Shown one piece after another: positions 7,788-17,555 of a DNA stretch of 64,000 nucleotides. A model generated the notes under the pieces. That model saw nothing but the letters and a program-made list of their open reading frames with translations, searched no databases and had not been told where the DNA came from. The stretch lies in assembly GCA_049671305.1 (NCBI GenBank), contig JBATUR010000020.1:1-64000 (forward strand), in the 5' to 3' direction. The translations under genes were made by a program, and so were the position numbers. Position 1 is the stretch's first letter. Every line of letters starts with the position of its first letter. This DNA comes from CADCTM01 sp049671305. Lineage in GTDB: Bacteria > Cyanobacteriota > Cyanobacteriia > Cyanobacteriales > Coleofasciculaceae.

Positions 7788-7838
7788 GCCTGAGACTTAA
7801 ATCCCAAGCTTATAACAAAAGTCCTGGCTTTGTAGACT
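7788..7838. repeat. Dispersed two-hairpin repeat, copy A (degenerate)
   Basis: The sequence CCTGAGACTTAAATCCCA is followed by AGCTTATAACAAAAGTCCT and ends with AGACT. It aligns with cleaner copies at 46734-46785 and 61611-61692, which share a first palindrome, a GGCTAAYAG-type linker and a second AGTCC/GGACT hairpin. This copy has lost much of its pairing. Confidence 0.55.
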
Positions 7839-7876
7839 AAATAAATATCCATCTCATTTTAAATCCTTTTAAAACT

Positions 7877-9289
7877 ATGCCTACCAGACCTTACCTATTT
7901 TATGCCTTAACCAACAGCGTTTGTTCTCAATGTTTAGTGAAAGTCGAAGCCAAGATTATCTTTCGAGATGATTGCGTTTATTTAGTGAAGCACTGCCCTA
8001 CACATGGACATGAAGAAGTTCTGATTGCCGATGATATTGAATATTATAAACAATCTTTAGGATTTATCAAACCAGGGGATATGCCCCTAAAATTTAACAC
8101 ACCAATTAAATATGGTTGTCCCTATGATTGTGGACTTTGCCCAGATCATGAACAACATAGTTGTCTTACTTTAATCGAAGTAACAGATCGTTGCAATCTT
8201 TCTTGTCCAATTTGTTATGCAGATTCAGGTACAGATGAAATTTCAACCAGTGGAAATCAACCGCGTCGTCATCGTAGCTTAGAGCAAATTGAAATGATGA
8301 TGGATGCCGTTGTGGCGAATGAAGGTGAACCTCAAATTGTGCAAATTAGTGGCGGGGAACCAACTATTCATCCAGAGTTTTTTCAGATTTTGGATATTGC
8401 CAAAAGTAAGCCGATTAAGCATTTAATGATTAATACCAACGGCATCAAAATTGCCAAGGATAAGTCGTTTTGCTCTCGCCTTAGTCAGTATATGCCAGGA
8501 ATTGAAATTTACTTGCAATTTGATAGCTTTGAAGCCGCTGCACTTCAGGAATTACGTGGAGTTGATTTACAAGAAATTAGGGAAAAGGCGATCGCAAATC
8601 TCAATGAATTTAATATTTCCACTACCTTAGTTGTCACCGTTAAAAAAGGACTAAATGACCACGAAATAGGCAAAATTATCGAATATGCCTTGCAACAAAA
8701 GTGTGTCAGAGGTGTTACCTTTCAACCAATTCAAGCGGCAGGACGTTTAGAAGGATTTCACAGCAAACGAGATAGATATACACTTACCGAAGTACGTCGC
8801 TCAATATTACAACAAAGCCCTTATTTTAAACCTGAAGATATTCTGCCAGTCCCTTGTCATCCTGACTCCTTAGCAATGGCTTATGCCTTGAAAGTTAAGG
8901 GGAAAGTCATACCATTAACAGGTTTAATTAATCCCGATGCCTTTGTGCAATTGATGCCCAATAGTGTCCTTTATGAGCAAAATGAAGAACTGAAAAGTAA
9001 GATTTTTGAGCTATTTTCAACTAGCCATTCACCTCTATCATCAGCCGCGTCCTTAAAACAATTGCTCTGTTGTATTCCCATGTTACCTGTACCAGAAGGC
9101 ATCACTTATGAAAATATATTTCGAGTAATGATTGTGCAGTTTCTCGACCCTTATAATTTTGATGTTCGTTCAGTAAAACGCTCTTGTATTCACATTGTTC
9201 ATCCCGATGGTCGAATTATGCCTTTTGATACCTTTAATATGTTTTACCGCGAGGGAAGTCAGGGATATCACTTGATTTCTAATCGTTAA
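7877..9289 (+). CDS. Radical SAM protein resembling tetraether lipid synthase (Tes-like)
   Basis: This 470-residue protein has the radical SAM triad CNLSCPIC (Cys 106, 110, 113), which binds the 4Fe-4S cluster. Extra cysteines lie before it: CSQC at 16-19, Cys40 in KHCPTHG, and CPYDCGLC at 81-88. The N-terminal CPTHG and GCPYDCGLCPDH patterns recall the archaeal enzyme that joins lipid tails (Tes) and its bacterial relatives. A C-terminal CIHIVHPDGRIMPFDTFN segment is also typical. The Lgt-like gene lies 107 bases upstream and a small membrane protein starts 16 bases downstream. I infer radical chemistry on a lipid chain. The substrate is unknown, and MoaA-like functions cannot be excluded. 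Confidence 0.75.
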   Translation: MPTRPYLFYALTNSVCSQCLVKVEAKIIFRDDCVYLVKHCPTHGHEEVLIADDIEYYKQSLGFIKPGDMPLKFNTPIKYGCPYDCGLCPDHEQHSCLTLIEVTDRCNLSCPICYADSGTDEISTSGNQPRRHRSLEQIEMMMDAVVANEGEPQIVQISGGEPTIHPEFFQILDIAKSKPIKHLMINTNGIKIAKDKSFCSRLSQYMPGIEIYLQFDSFEAAALQELRGVDLQEIREKAIANLNEFNISTTLVVTVKKGLNDHEIGKIIEYALQQKCVRGVTFQPIQAAGRLEGFHSKRDRYTLTEVRRSILQQSPYFKPEDILPVPCHPDSLAMAYALKVKGKVIPLTGLINPDAFVQLMPNSVLYEQNEELKSKIFELFSTSHSPLSSAASLKQLLCCIPMLPVPEGITYENIFRVMIVQFLDPYNFDVRSVKRSCIHIVHPDGRIMPFDTFNMFYREGSQGYHLISNR

Positions 9290-9305
9290 TTATTAGGCAA
9301 ACTAT

Positions 9306-9629
9306 ATGGCACAGAGAAACGATTTAACCAGCATCATTTATGGAATATTCTTAGTTTTTCTTATGCATATAGTCGCTATTAGTGCAATTGTTTTGCTGGG
9401 ATTGATTTTACCGTTTTTTATTAAAGAGCCTTATATAAGTCTAGCTGTTTATCTTTATGCAGGCGCAGGCTTTTCCTTAATTCAACTCCTATATGTAATT
9501 CCTGTAGTTTTAAAACTAAAACGACAGCAAAATTGGAGATTGATGAAAGGTGTAATTATTGGTGCTGTGCTAACAGCTTTATTAAGTGGAGGATGTTGGT
9601 TATTATTTTCTGGAGTTATACGTTTTTAA
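9306..9629 (+). CDS. Small membrane protein with three to four predicted segments (paralogue of the next gene)
   Basis: The 107-residue protein has hydrophobic stretches at about residues 10-38, 44-66 and 80-104. It ends with the shared motif MKGVIIGAVLTALLSGGCWL. It starts 16 bases after the radical SAM stop, so the two are probably co-transcribed. The family is not one I can name. A plausible job is holding or feeding lipid substrate to the neighbouring enzymes, but that rests on position only. Confidence 0.65.
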   Translation: MAQRNDLTSIIYGIFLVFLMHIVAISAIVLLGLILPFFIKEPYISLAVYLYAGAGFSLIQLLYVIPVVLKLKRQQNWRLMKGVIIGAVLTALLSGGCWLLFSGVIRF

Positions 9630-9811
9630 TATTTTTTTCAATAGAATTCCTAAAGACTATCTACTATATTGAGCAAATTGCCCTGTAGAGAAAGAAGTGC
9701 TAGGTATCATTTAGTTAATAATCGTCATTCTTCATATAGATAATTGTAAAGAAGCGAAGTTTTTAGGCTATTTCCAATAATGACTCACAAAATCAGTTTT
9801 AAATAAAGCTT

Positions 9812-10129
9812 ATGTCACGCAGTAATGAAATGAGAAATATCGTATTAGGAGTGCTACTTCTCCTGGGAATGCACCTAGCTTTCTTGCTATTACTAATTTT
9901 GCTTTTAGTAATTGTTACTAATCTCCCCGCATTTATTGGTTATAATTGGTCTATAATTTATCTAATCTTCAGTATTGGAATAGCACAACTTATATACGTT
10001 ATTCCAGCTATTTTTTGGCTCAAGCAACGAGGCAGATTTGGACTAATGAAAGGTGTAATTATTGGTGCGGTAATTACAGCTTTACTAAATGGGGGATGCT
10101 GGTTATTTGTTATCAATCAATTTGGGTGA
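9812..10129 (+). CDS. Small membrane protein, paralogue of the preceding gene
   Basis: The 105-residue protein shares the layout and C-terminal motif (MKGVIIGAVITALLNGGCWL) with the gene at 9306, so the two come from a duplication. The 182-base gap between them shows no clear gene or terminator. It converges with the LpxB-like gene, whose stop is 10 bases away. Function unknown. Confidence 0.65.
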   Translation: MSRSNEMRNIVLGVLLLLGMHLAFLLLLILLLVIVTNLPAFIGYNWSIIYLIFSIGIAQLIYVIPAIFWLKQRGRFGLMKGVIIGAVITALLNGGCWLFVINQFG

Positions 10130-10139
10130 TAAATATATG

Positions 10140-11408
10140 TCAATATTCCAACAAATCAAGTTCTTCCACCACTAACTCAGCCAACTTTTCTGCCGCCCCA
10201 GGTTGCCCTCGCACAGCTTTTAATTGCTGACGCATATCCTCCAACTTTTCTGGATTTTCTAAATAGTTCAACGCCATTTGTGCAACCACAAAAGCATCAA
10301 GTTTGCCCAATAATTCTGGCACAATTTGTTGCTTTGCCCAGATGTTTGGCCAGGCGAATAAACGCTTTTTGTTTAAAACCTGTTTTATTATGATATAATT
10401 AATTATCTTAGAAAAACCTTGCCCAACGCCAGGCAAACGAGCCAAAAGCCCCGGTATTCCGTCCCAAGCACGCATCGCATCCAGTTGTTGGGTGGGTAAC
10501 AAAACAATCATTGGTACAGCTAAAGACCCCAATTCGGCAGTATTAGCGCCAACCGTCGTTAAGCACAAGCAACATTGAGATAATAAATTATGAGCCGGGA
10601 ATGACTGCCAAAGTTCAACACACAAGCCGCTAGCTGTCCTTAGAAATGGTTTATTACCGCTATCAGGAGTGGGGATAACTAGTTGAGCTTCTGCCCAGCC
10701 TAACTGATTAATTAAGGGGTTTTGGTGAGGGTCAGCAAAACTCGCTAAAGTTGATAAATCGAGAGTAGGCGCAACTGGAATCACAAAGCGCGCTTGTGGT
10801 CTAACTTTATGGATGTGTTGAGCGATCGCTAAAGTCAACGGCACTCCCTGAAGCAGTTTTGCTGATTTTGACCCCGGTAGTAAGCCAATCAATTCAGTTT
10901 TTGACTCCTCTACATTAACACTCTTTACATCTGCCATCAAATCGCCAACAACTGTAAATTTATGGGTATAATGTTTCCCAGCCTGGGTAATAACTTCCGG
11001 TTTCATCACGCCAAATTGGTTAATAAAACGCTGCCAACGCGCCTCCCACTCTGCATAAACAACGGTGCGATAACCCAAACGCTTACCAATAACCACACAA
11101 AAAAATTGGTCGCCACCTAAAAATAAAACAACACCTTTCTCGCGCCAGTCCCAATTTTCTGCCGTTTTTCCTTGCACTAAAAAAGGCAAAAAATGCTCTG
11201 CACTTTGCACTCGGTCAACTTCAGGATAAGATTTAGCGATCGCTTCCTCTTTACCAGTACCATTCGGACAAGGAGCAAGCACAACCGAAATGCGAACCAA
11301 AGAACGATCATCGCCTAACTTTTGCCGCAACCCTCTCACCACAGGACGCACCCAGGTTGTTACTTCCCCAGGTCCATTAGAGAGAATTAAAATATCAGCG
11401 GCTTGCAC
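10140..11408 (-). CDS. Lipid-A-disaccharide-synthase-related glycosyltransferase-like protein (LpxB-like)
   Basis: This 422-residue protein begins ADILILSNGPGEVTTWVRPV, the LpxB-type opening. It continues with a GT-B fold including LGGDQFF, VVGDLMADV, LLPGSKSAK and a C-terminal donor-site region TVGANTAELG. Cyanobacteria carry this relative widely although most make little or no classical lipid A, so the true sugar reaction is uncertain. It stands alone, with a 409-base upstream gap shared with the glycosyltransferase on the other strand. Family placement is firm; substrate is not. Confidence 0.75.
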   Translation of the reverse strand: MQAADILILSNGPGEVTTWVRPVVRGLRQKLGDDRSLVRISVVLAPCPNGTGKEEAIAKSYPEVDRVQSAEHFLPFLVQGKTAENWDWREKGVVLFLGGDQFFCVVIGKRLGYRTVVYAEWEARWQRFINQFGVMKPEVITQAGKHYTHKFTVVGDLMADVKSVNVEESKTELIGLLPGSKSAKLLQGVPLTLAIAQHIHKVRPQARFVIPVAPTLDLSTLASFADPHQNPLINQLGWAEAQLVIPTPDSGNKPFLRTASGLCVELWQSFPAHNLLSQCCLCLTTVGANTAELGSLAVPMIVLLPTQQLDAMRAWDGIPGLLARLPGVGQGFSKIINYIIIKQVLNKKRLFAWPNIWAKQQIVPELLGKLDAFVVAQMALNYLENPEKLEDMRQQLKAVRGQPGAAEKLAELVVEELDLLEY

Positions 11409-11817
11409 TCTTCACATTCTCCTGATGAATTGATGATGAGATGGTAAATATCTACAGTCAGTCTAGTTAGACTGCCATTTTATAATGTAAGTTTACTAAT
11501 ATTAAGAAGCAATTTTAATTTCAGTCAAGCCTATGTCACATTGCTGCTAGCAACAGCCAAGAAATTCACGAAACTACAGTCACAATTCCTACTCTCCTCT
11601 TGACGATGGGAAGAGTGTCAGTAAAACTGTGAACTATAACTTGCAGAAACTTGAGCAGTTGAACCCACTATAAAAAAGACCTCGATTGTATAGAAATTAC
11701 CAGTTTCCTGTTTTTCTTTAAGATGCCTCTACCTTACCAATTTTAACCTAAACATTCAGGCACTGTTGGATGTGTAGACACTCACTCATAAATCATGAAT
11801 AAAGAGAGCATTCCTTT
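11409..11817. other. Intergenic region between divergent LpxB-like and glycosyltransferase genes
   Basis: No open frame looks coding here. The stretch is AT-rich and must hold the promoters of both flanking genes. I see no strong repeat, hairpin or recognised operator. The glycosyltransferase ATG at 11818 is preceded by AAAGAGAG about 14 bases upstream, a weak ribosome site. Confidence 0.5.
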
Positions 11818-13098
11818 ATGCGCGTTTTAATTCTTGCTGATGTTTGTAATCCTGACTGGCCCTCTTTGCCCCTATTTGGGTATAAGTTTGCCCGTGCCAT
11901 TGCCGAATATAATGATGTTGTTGTAGTTACCCAAATTCGTAACAAGGAAAACATTGAGCGAGTTGGCATGGGTAAAGCCGAAGTTGTTTATCTCGATACC
12001 GAAAAAGTTGCTGATCCTTTGTACAAACTAGCTACTTTTTTACGTGGCGGTACAGCGACGGGTTGGACAATTCAAATGGCAATGAATTATCCTGTCTATT
12101 TAGCCTTTGAATTTGCGGTTTGGAAGCACTTTCAAAAAGATATAGAAAATGGACGATTTGATGTAATTCATCGTCTTACCCCTGTCTCACCCACACAGCC
12201 AAGTCCGATCGCTAAATGGGCTTCTATTCCCTTCTTACTTGGTCCACTTAATGGTAACCTGCCTTGGCCCAAATACTTTACTACTGAGTTAAGCCGTGAA
12301 CGAGATTGGTTGAACTACATCCGCAATATTTATAAAGTCTTACCATTTTATCGTGCCACTTATGAAAAATCCGCAGGCATTTTGGCGGCATTTGATCATA
12401 CTATCGCCGACTTACCCGTTGCCGCCAGAGAGAAGACCATTAACTTTTGTGAGTTAGGCTTTGATCCAGAATTATTTAGCCAACCCAACCGACAACAACG
12501 AGAACAAAAAACGATTCTTTTTGTAGGACGCTTAGTTCCCTACAAGTTACCAGAAGTTGTGGTTCGTGCTTTTGCTAGCAGTCCCATCTTACGACAACAT
12601 AAACTAATGGTAGTTGGTGAAGGTCCAGAACGTCCCCGATTAGAACAGATTATCACAGAACATCATCTTAGCGACTGTGTAGAATTGACAGGTCAAAAAT
12701 CCACCGCCGAAGTGGGAGAATTGATGCGACAGGCTGAGATTTTTGCCTTTCCTTCCATTCGGGAAGTCGGCGGCGGTGTGGTTGTTGAAGCAATGGCTTG
12801 TGGTATGGCTTGCGTTGTTGTCAATTATGGCGGTCCTGGTTCCCTAGTGACATCCGACTGCGGTATCAGAGTGCCAATGGGTGACGCTGATCATTTGGTT
12901 AAGCATTTTACCGAAGAATTGGAAGGTTTAGTTAAAGATAGCGATCGCATTAACCGTCTTGGACTTGCGGCACATGATCACGCCGTCAATAACTACGCCT
13001 GGGATGCCAAAGCTAAAATGACTACAGAAATTTACCAATGGGTAACAGGTGCTAAAAAGGAAAAGCCTAATTTTGTGCAACAGTCAGCCAAATGCTAG
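11818..13098 (+). CDS. Family 4 (GT-B) glycosyltransferase
   Basis: The 426-residue protein has the two-domain GT-B pattern. The N-terminal half contains WASIPFLLGPLNGNLPWP. The C-terminal nucleotide-sugar half contains ILFVGRLVPYKLPEVVVRAF, VVGEGPERPRLEQII and FPSIREVGGGVVVEAMACG, where the EVGGGVVVEA loop carries the E-x7-E type donor motif. Such enzymes build polysaccharide or glycolipid sugars at the inner membrane face. The acceptor is unknown. A perfect hairpin follows at 13157, and the gene appears to be transcribed alone. Confidence 0.8.
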   Translation: MRVLILADVCNPDWPSLPLFGYKFARAIAEYNDVVVVTQIRNKENIERVGMGKAEVVYLDTEKVADPLYKLATFLRGGTATGWTIQMAMNYPVYLAFEFAVWKHFQKDIENGRFDVIHRLTPVSPTQPSPIAKWASIPFLLGPLNGNLPWPKYFTTELSRERDWLNYIRNIYKVLPFYRATYEKSAGILAAFDHTIADLPVAAREKTINFCELGFDPELFSQPNRQQREQKTILFVGRLVPYKLPEVVVRAFASSPILRQHKLMVVGEGPERPRLEQIITEHHLSDCVELTGQKSTAEVGELMRQAEIFAFPSIREVGGGVVVEAMACGMACVVVNYGGPGSLVTSDCGIRVPMGDADHLVKHFTEELEGLVKDSDRINRLGLAAHDHAVNNYAWDAKAKMTTEIYQWVTGAKKEKPNFVQQSAKC

Positions 13099-13156
13099 GT
13101 AATGGGTAATTAATAACAATTGCTAAATAGCTGTTGTTGACTAATTGATACAACTT

Positions 13157-13187
13157 AAACTCCCATCAAGATTCTTGATGGGAGTTT
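13157..13187 (+). terminator. Strong hairpin after the glycosyltransferase gene
   Basis: A perfect 14-bp stem, AAACTCCCATCAAG (13157-13170) and CTTGATGGGAGTTT (13174-13187), has a three-base loop ATT. The TTTATGCATTTAAGG that follows is only moderately T-rich. The stem has As on the left and Ts on the right, so it could work in both directions. Confidence 0.75.
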
Positions 13188-13484
13188 ATGCATTTAAGGT
13201 TTTTTTCGTCAAGGCAAAGCAACAATAATTTTTAATAAGAGCATATTGAAGCAATCACTCAGTTTTTGTAAAGCAATATGAACAAATATCTCAAAAATTC
13301 TATCGAATTGTGTCAGATATAGGCTCAAACTCGCATTGTGTAAGCGTTTTTTGATAAAAACACTTTAGTTGCCGAAATAATAGTTGAGTAACGAACAGTG
13401 GGTGATGACTCGAATGAGTACTCACGTAAGTCGGCACTTAACTAGAAATGAGAAGAGAACACGCATCATAAGGAGCCTTGCCTC
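13188..13484. promoter_or_regulatory. Upstream region of chlH
   Basis: This AT-rich stretch contains no coding frame and should hold the chlH promoter. A clear ribosome site, AGGAG at 13471-13475, lies nine bases before the ATG at 13485. I recognise no specific operator. Confidence 0.5.
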
Positions 13485-16400
13485 ATGTTCACCCACGTCA
13501 AGTCCACCATCCGACACATAACCCCGGATGCCCTCAACGGGCGTCATTTGCTCAAGGTGGTCTATGTCGTGCTAGAGCCACAGTATCAGAGTGCATTATC
13601 CGCCGCTGTCAGCTCAATCAACGCCCACCAACCAGATTTAGCCATTGAAATCAGCGGTTACCTGATCGAAGAACTGCGCGACCCCGGAAACTATGAAGAT
13701 TTTAAGCGAGATGTGTCCGAAGCCAATATCTTTATTGCTTCATTAATCTTTATAGAAGACTTAGCAGATAAAGTCGTGGCGGCAGTAGAACCCCACCGCG
13801 ATCGCTTTGATGCGGCTGTGGTTTTTCCCTCCATGCCCCAAGTAATGCGCCTGAATAAGCTGGGTAGCTTTTCGATGGCACAACTAGGGCAGTCAAAAAG
13901 TGCGATCGCACAATTCATGCGAAAGCGCAAGGAAAAATCTGGCGCCGGTTTCCAAGACGGAATGCTGAAGCTATTACAAACCTTGCCCAAAGTCCTAAAG
14001 TACCTACCAATGGACAAAGCGCAAGATGCCCGCAACTTCATGCTGAGTTTTCAATATTGGCTAGGCGGATCAGCCGATAACTTAGAAAACTTCCTGCTGA
14101 TGCTTGCCGACAAATATGCCATGAAAGGGCGTAAACTAACTTTCAAAGACCCCGTAGTTTACCCCGACATGGGCATCTGGCATCCCCTCGCGCCTGCCAT
14201 GTTTGAAGATGTTAAAGAATATCTCAACTGGTACAACAGCCGTCGGGAAATTGGCGACGACTTAAAAGATCCACTTGCCCCCTGCGTCGGTTTAGTACTG
14301 CAACGCACCCACCTAGTTACAGGCGACGATGCCCATTATGTGGCAATGGTACAGGAACTCGAAGCAATGGGAGCGCGGGTAATTCCTGTGTTTGCAGGCG
14401 GTTTGGACTTCTCAAAACCTGTTGATGCCTATTTTTATGACAACCCGCAGTTGGCGAAAGAAGGCAAAGCAGGCGGCACATTAGTTGATGCTGTGGTTTC
14501 CCTAACTGGGTTTGCTTTAGTAGGAGGTCCCGCAAGACAAGATCATCCCAAAGCGATCGAGTCTTTGAAGCGCTTAAATAGACCTTATATGGTAGCGCTG
14601 CCTTTGGTGTTTCAAACTACCCAAGAATGGGAAGATAGTGATTTAGGCTTGCATCCAATTCAAGTAGCGTTGCAAATTGCCATTCCCGAATTAGATGGGG
14701 CAATTGAGCCGATTATTTTATCAGGTAGGGATGCGGCAACCGGAAAAGCGATCGCACTGCAAGACCGAATTGAAGCGATCGCCCAACGCGCCCTAAAATG
14801 GGCAAATCTGCGGCGCAAGCCGAAACTTACTAAGAAAGTTGCTATTACGGTTTTCAGCTTCCCACCGGATAAAGGCAACGTCGGCACTGCTGCTTATTTA
14901 GATGTCTTCGGTTCCATCTACAAAGTCATGGAAGCCCTAGCACATAATGGTTACGACGTGCAAGGTGTTCCAGAAACAGCCGAACAACTGATGCTGGAAG
15001 TGATCCACGACGCCCAAGCACAATACAGCAGTCCGGAACTGAATATTGCTTACAAAATGTCCGTGCCAGAGTATGAGGAATTAACGCCTTATTCCACACG
15101 CTTAGAAGAAAATTGGGGACCACCGCCAGGAAATCTCAATAGTGATGGACAAAACCTGCTAATTTATGGTAAGCAATTTGGTAATGTCTTCATCGGTGTA
15201 CAACCAACTTTTGGTTATGAAGGCGACCCAATGCGCTTGTTGTTCTCACGTTCAGCTAGCCCTCATCATGGTTTTGCGGCATATTACACTTATTTAGAGC
15301 AAATTTGGCAAGCTGATGCTGTGTTGCACTTTGGGACGCACGGTTCCTTGGAATTCATGCCTGGTAAGCAGATGGGGATGTCGGGGGAATGTTATCCTGA
15401 TAATTTGATTGGTTCAACTCCAAATTTGTATTATTACGCGGCGAATAATCCCAGTGAGGCGACTATTGCCAAGCGCCGCAGTTATGCCGCGACAATTTCT
15501 TACCTAACACCACCTGCGGAAAATGCGGGATTGTATAAAGGTTTGAAGGAATTAAGCGAGTTAATTGCTTCTTATCAAACCTTGAAAGATACCGGGCGCG
15601 GTGTGCCAATTGTCAATACCATTATGGACAAGTGCCGCATGGTGAATCTGGATAAAGATATCACTTTGCCGGAATTGGATGCTAGTGGGTTAACGAATGA
15701 GGAACGGGATACATTAGTTGGTCAGGTGTATCGGCGTTTGATGGAAATAGAGGCGCGGTTGTTGCCTTGTGGGTTGCACGTCATTGGTAAACCACCCACC
15801 GCAGAAGAAGCGATCGCAACTTTAGTTAATATTGCCAGTCTTGACCGTCCCGAAGACGAAATTCTCAGCTTACTTCGCATTATCGCTAATAGTATTGAGC
15901 GGGATATTGACGAACTTTACAAAAATAACGACAAAGGCATTTTAGATGATGTCCAGTTGTTGCAAGATATTACCCAAGCGACTCGTGATGCCGTTGCCGC
16001 GTTGGTGCAAGCACAAGCAGATGCTGATGGACGGGTTTCCAAGGTTTCCAAGCTTAATTTCCTGAATATGGGCAAAAAAGAGCCTTGGATTGAAGCCTTG
16101 CATAACTTAGGTTATACCAAGGTTGACGCTCAAGAGCTGAAACCGTTGTTTGAGTACTTGGAGTTCTGTTTGCAACAAATTGTGGCAGATAACGAATTAG
16201 GGGCGATGCTGAAGGCATTGGAAGGCGAATATGTGATACCGGGACCTGGTGGCGATCCAATTCGTAACCCGGATGTGTTACCAACTGGTAAAAATATTCA
16301 CGCCCTAGATCCACAATCTATTCCTACAACTGCGGCAATTACTTCTGCAAAAATAGTTGTAGACCGCCTTTTAGACCGTCAACGGGCTGATAATAATGGG

Positions 16401-17474
16401 GCATATCCAGAAACCATTGCTTGTGTACTTTGGGGAACGGATAACATCAAAACTTACGGCGAATCTTTGGCGCAAATTATGTGGATGGTGGGTGTTAAAC
16501 CTGTACCGGATGCGTTAGGAAGAGTTAATAAGTTAGAGTTGCTTTCCTTGGAAGAATTAGGGCGTCCTCGCATTGATGTTGTGATTAATTGTTCCGGTGT
16601 TTTCCGCGATTTGTTCATCAATCAAATGAACTTACTTGACCAAGCTGTGAAGATGGCGGCAGAAGCGGATGAACCGTTGGAGATGAACTTTATCCGCAAA
16701 CACGCGATGGCACAAGCTGCGGAAATGGGCATTAATTTACGGCAAGCTGCAACTCGTGTGTTTTCTAATGCCAGTGGTTCTTATTCTTCTAATATCAACT
16801 TGGCGGTGGAAAATAGCACTTGGGATAGTGAAGCTGAGTTACAGGATATGTATCTTAGTCGCAAATCTTTTGCGTTTACTTCAGATAATCCCGGCACAAT
16901 GGAACAGTCAAGAAAGATTTTTGAAACATCACTAAAAACGGCTGAAGTAACTTTCCAAAATCTTGATTCTTCTGAGATTAGTTTGACCGATGTTTCCCAT
17001 TATTTCGACTCTGATCCAACAAAGCTTGTTGCCAGTTTACGAGAGGATGGCAAGATGCCAGCATCGTTTATTGCTGATACGACAACAGCGAATGCTCAAG
17101 TGCGTACTTTATCAGAAACTGTGCGTTTAGATGCCCGCACAAAACTACTTAATCCTAAGTGGTATGAGGGGATGCTAAGTCATGGTTATGAAGGGGTACG
17201 GGAACTTTCTAAGCGGTTGGTAAATACGACGGGTTGGAGTGCCACTGCGGGTGCTGTTGATAACTGGATTTATGAGGATACAAATACGACATTTATCCAG
17301 GATGAAGAGATGCGTAAGCGCTTGTTAAATTTGAATCCGCATTCATTCCGCAAGATTGTTTCGACGTTGTTGGAAGTGAATGGACGGGGTTATTGGGAGA
17401 CGAGTGAAAGTAATTTGCAGATGTTGCGTGAGTTGTATCAGGAGGTTGAGGATCGGATTGAAGGGATTGATTAA
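13485..17474 (+). CDS. chlH: Magnesium chelatase subunit H
   Basis: This 1329-residue protein has the usual ChlH length and opening (HVKSTIRHITPDALNGRHLL). Recognisable blocks include FGTHGSLEFMPGKQMGMSG, RRSYAATISYLTPP, the His-rich cobN/Mg-chelatase core, and NPHSFRKIVSTLLEVNGRGY near the end. ChlH binds protoporphyrin IX. With the ATPase subunits ChlI and ChlD it inserts magnesium, the first committed step of chlorophyll synthesis. The start is supported by AGGAG nine bases upstream. A hairpin at 17500 follows the stop. It appears to be a single-gene unit. Confidence 0.97.
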   Translation: MFTHVKSTIRHITPDALNGRHLLKVVYVVLEPQYQSALSAAVSSINAHQPDLAIEISGYLIEELRDPGNYEDFKRDVSEANIFIASLIFIEDLADKVVAAVEPHRDRFDAAVVFPSMPQVMRLNKLGSFSMAQLGQSKSAIAQFMRKRKEKSGAGFQDGMLKLLQTLPKVLKYLPMDKAQDARNFMLSFQYWLGGSADNLENFLLMLADKYAMKGRKLTFKDPVVYPDMGIWHPLAPAMFEDVKEYLNWYNSRREIGDDLKDPLAPCVGLVLQRTHLVTGDDAHYVAMVQELEAMGARVIPVFAGGLDFSKPVDAYFYDNPQLAKEGKAGGTLVDAVVSLTGFALVGGPARQDHPKAIESLKRLNRPYMVALPLVFQTTQEWEDSDLGLHPIQVALQIAIPELDGAIEPIILSGRDAATGKAIALQDRIEAIAQRALKWANLRRKPKLTKKVAITVFSFPPDKGNVGTAAYLDVFGSIYKVMEALAHNGYDVQGVPETAEQLMLEVIHDAQAQYSSPELNIAYKMSVPEYEELTPYSTRLEENWGPPPGNLNSDGQNLLIYGKQFGNVFIGVQPTFGYEGDPMRLLFSRSASPHHGFAAYYTYLEQIWQADAVLHFGTHGSLEFMPGKQMGMSGECYPDNLIGSTPNLYYYAANNPSEATIAKRRSYAATISYLTPPAENAGLYKGLKELSELIASYQTLKDTGRGVPIVNTIMDKCRMVNLDKDITLPELDASGLTNEERDTLVGQVYRRLMEIEARLLPCGLHVIGKPPTAEEAIATLVNIASLDRPEDEILSLLRIIANSIERDIDELYKNNDKGILDDVQLLQDITQATRDAVAALVQAQADADGRVSKVSKLNFLNMGKKEPWIEALHNLGYTKVDAQELKPLFEYLEFCLQQIVADNELGAMLKALEGEYVIPGPGGDPIRNPDVLPTGKNIHALDPQSIPTTAAITSAKIVVDRLLDRQRADNNGAYPETIACVLWGTDNIKTYGESLAQIMWMVGVKPVPDALGRVNKLELLSLEELGRPRIDVVINCSGVFRDLFINQMNLLDQAVKMAAEADEPLEMNFIRKHAMAQAAEMGINLRQAATRVFSNASGSYSSNINLAVENSTWDSEAELQDMYLSRKSFAFTSDNPGTMEQSRKIFETSLKTAEVTFQNLDSSEISLTDVSHYFDSDPTKLVASLREDGKMPASFIADTTTANAQVRTLSETVRLDARTKLLNPKWYEGMLSHGYEGVRELSKRLVNTTGWSATAGAVDNWIYEDTNTTFIQDEEMRKRLLNLNPHSFRKIVSTLLEVNGRGYWETSESNLQMLRELYQEVEDRIEGID

Positions 17475-17499
17475 TTTGGTAATTTAGACCTCATTTTGT

Positions 17500-17524
17500 A
17501 GAGACGTTCCGATGGAACGTCTCT
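17500..17524 (+). terminator. Hairpin downstream of chlH
   Basis: An 11-bp stem, AGAGACGTTCC (17500-17510) and GGAACGTCTCT (17514-17524), has loop GAT and is followed by TATTATTTAGG. This is one of the GAGACGTTCC-type hairpins repeated in cyanobacterial genomes. Its position fits termination of chlH. Confidence 0.65.
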
Positions 17525-17555
17525 TATTATTTAGGTATGGAAATCTAAAATTACT

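Noticed and set aside
9946..10230. Plus-strand 94-residue frame across two gene ends
   Set aside because: It reads the small membrane gene in a different frame and runs over the LpxB-like gene end.
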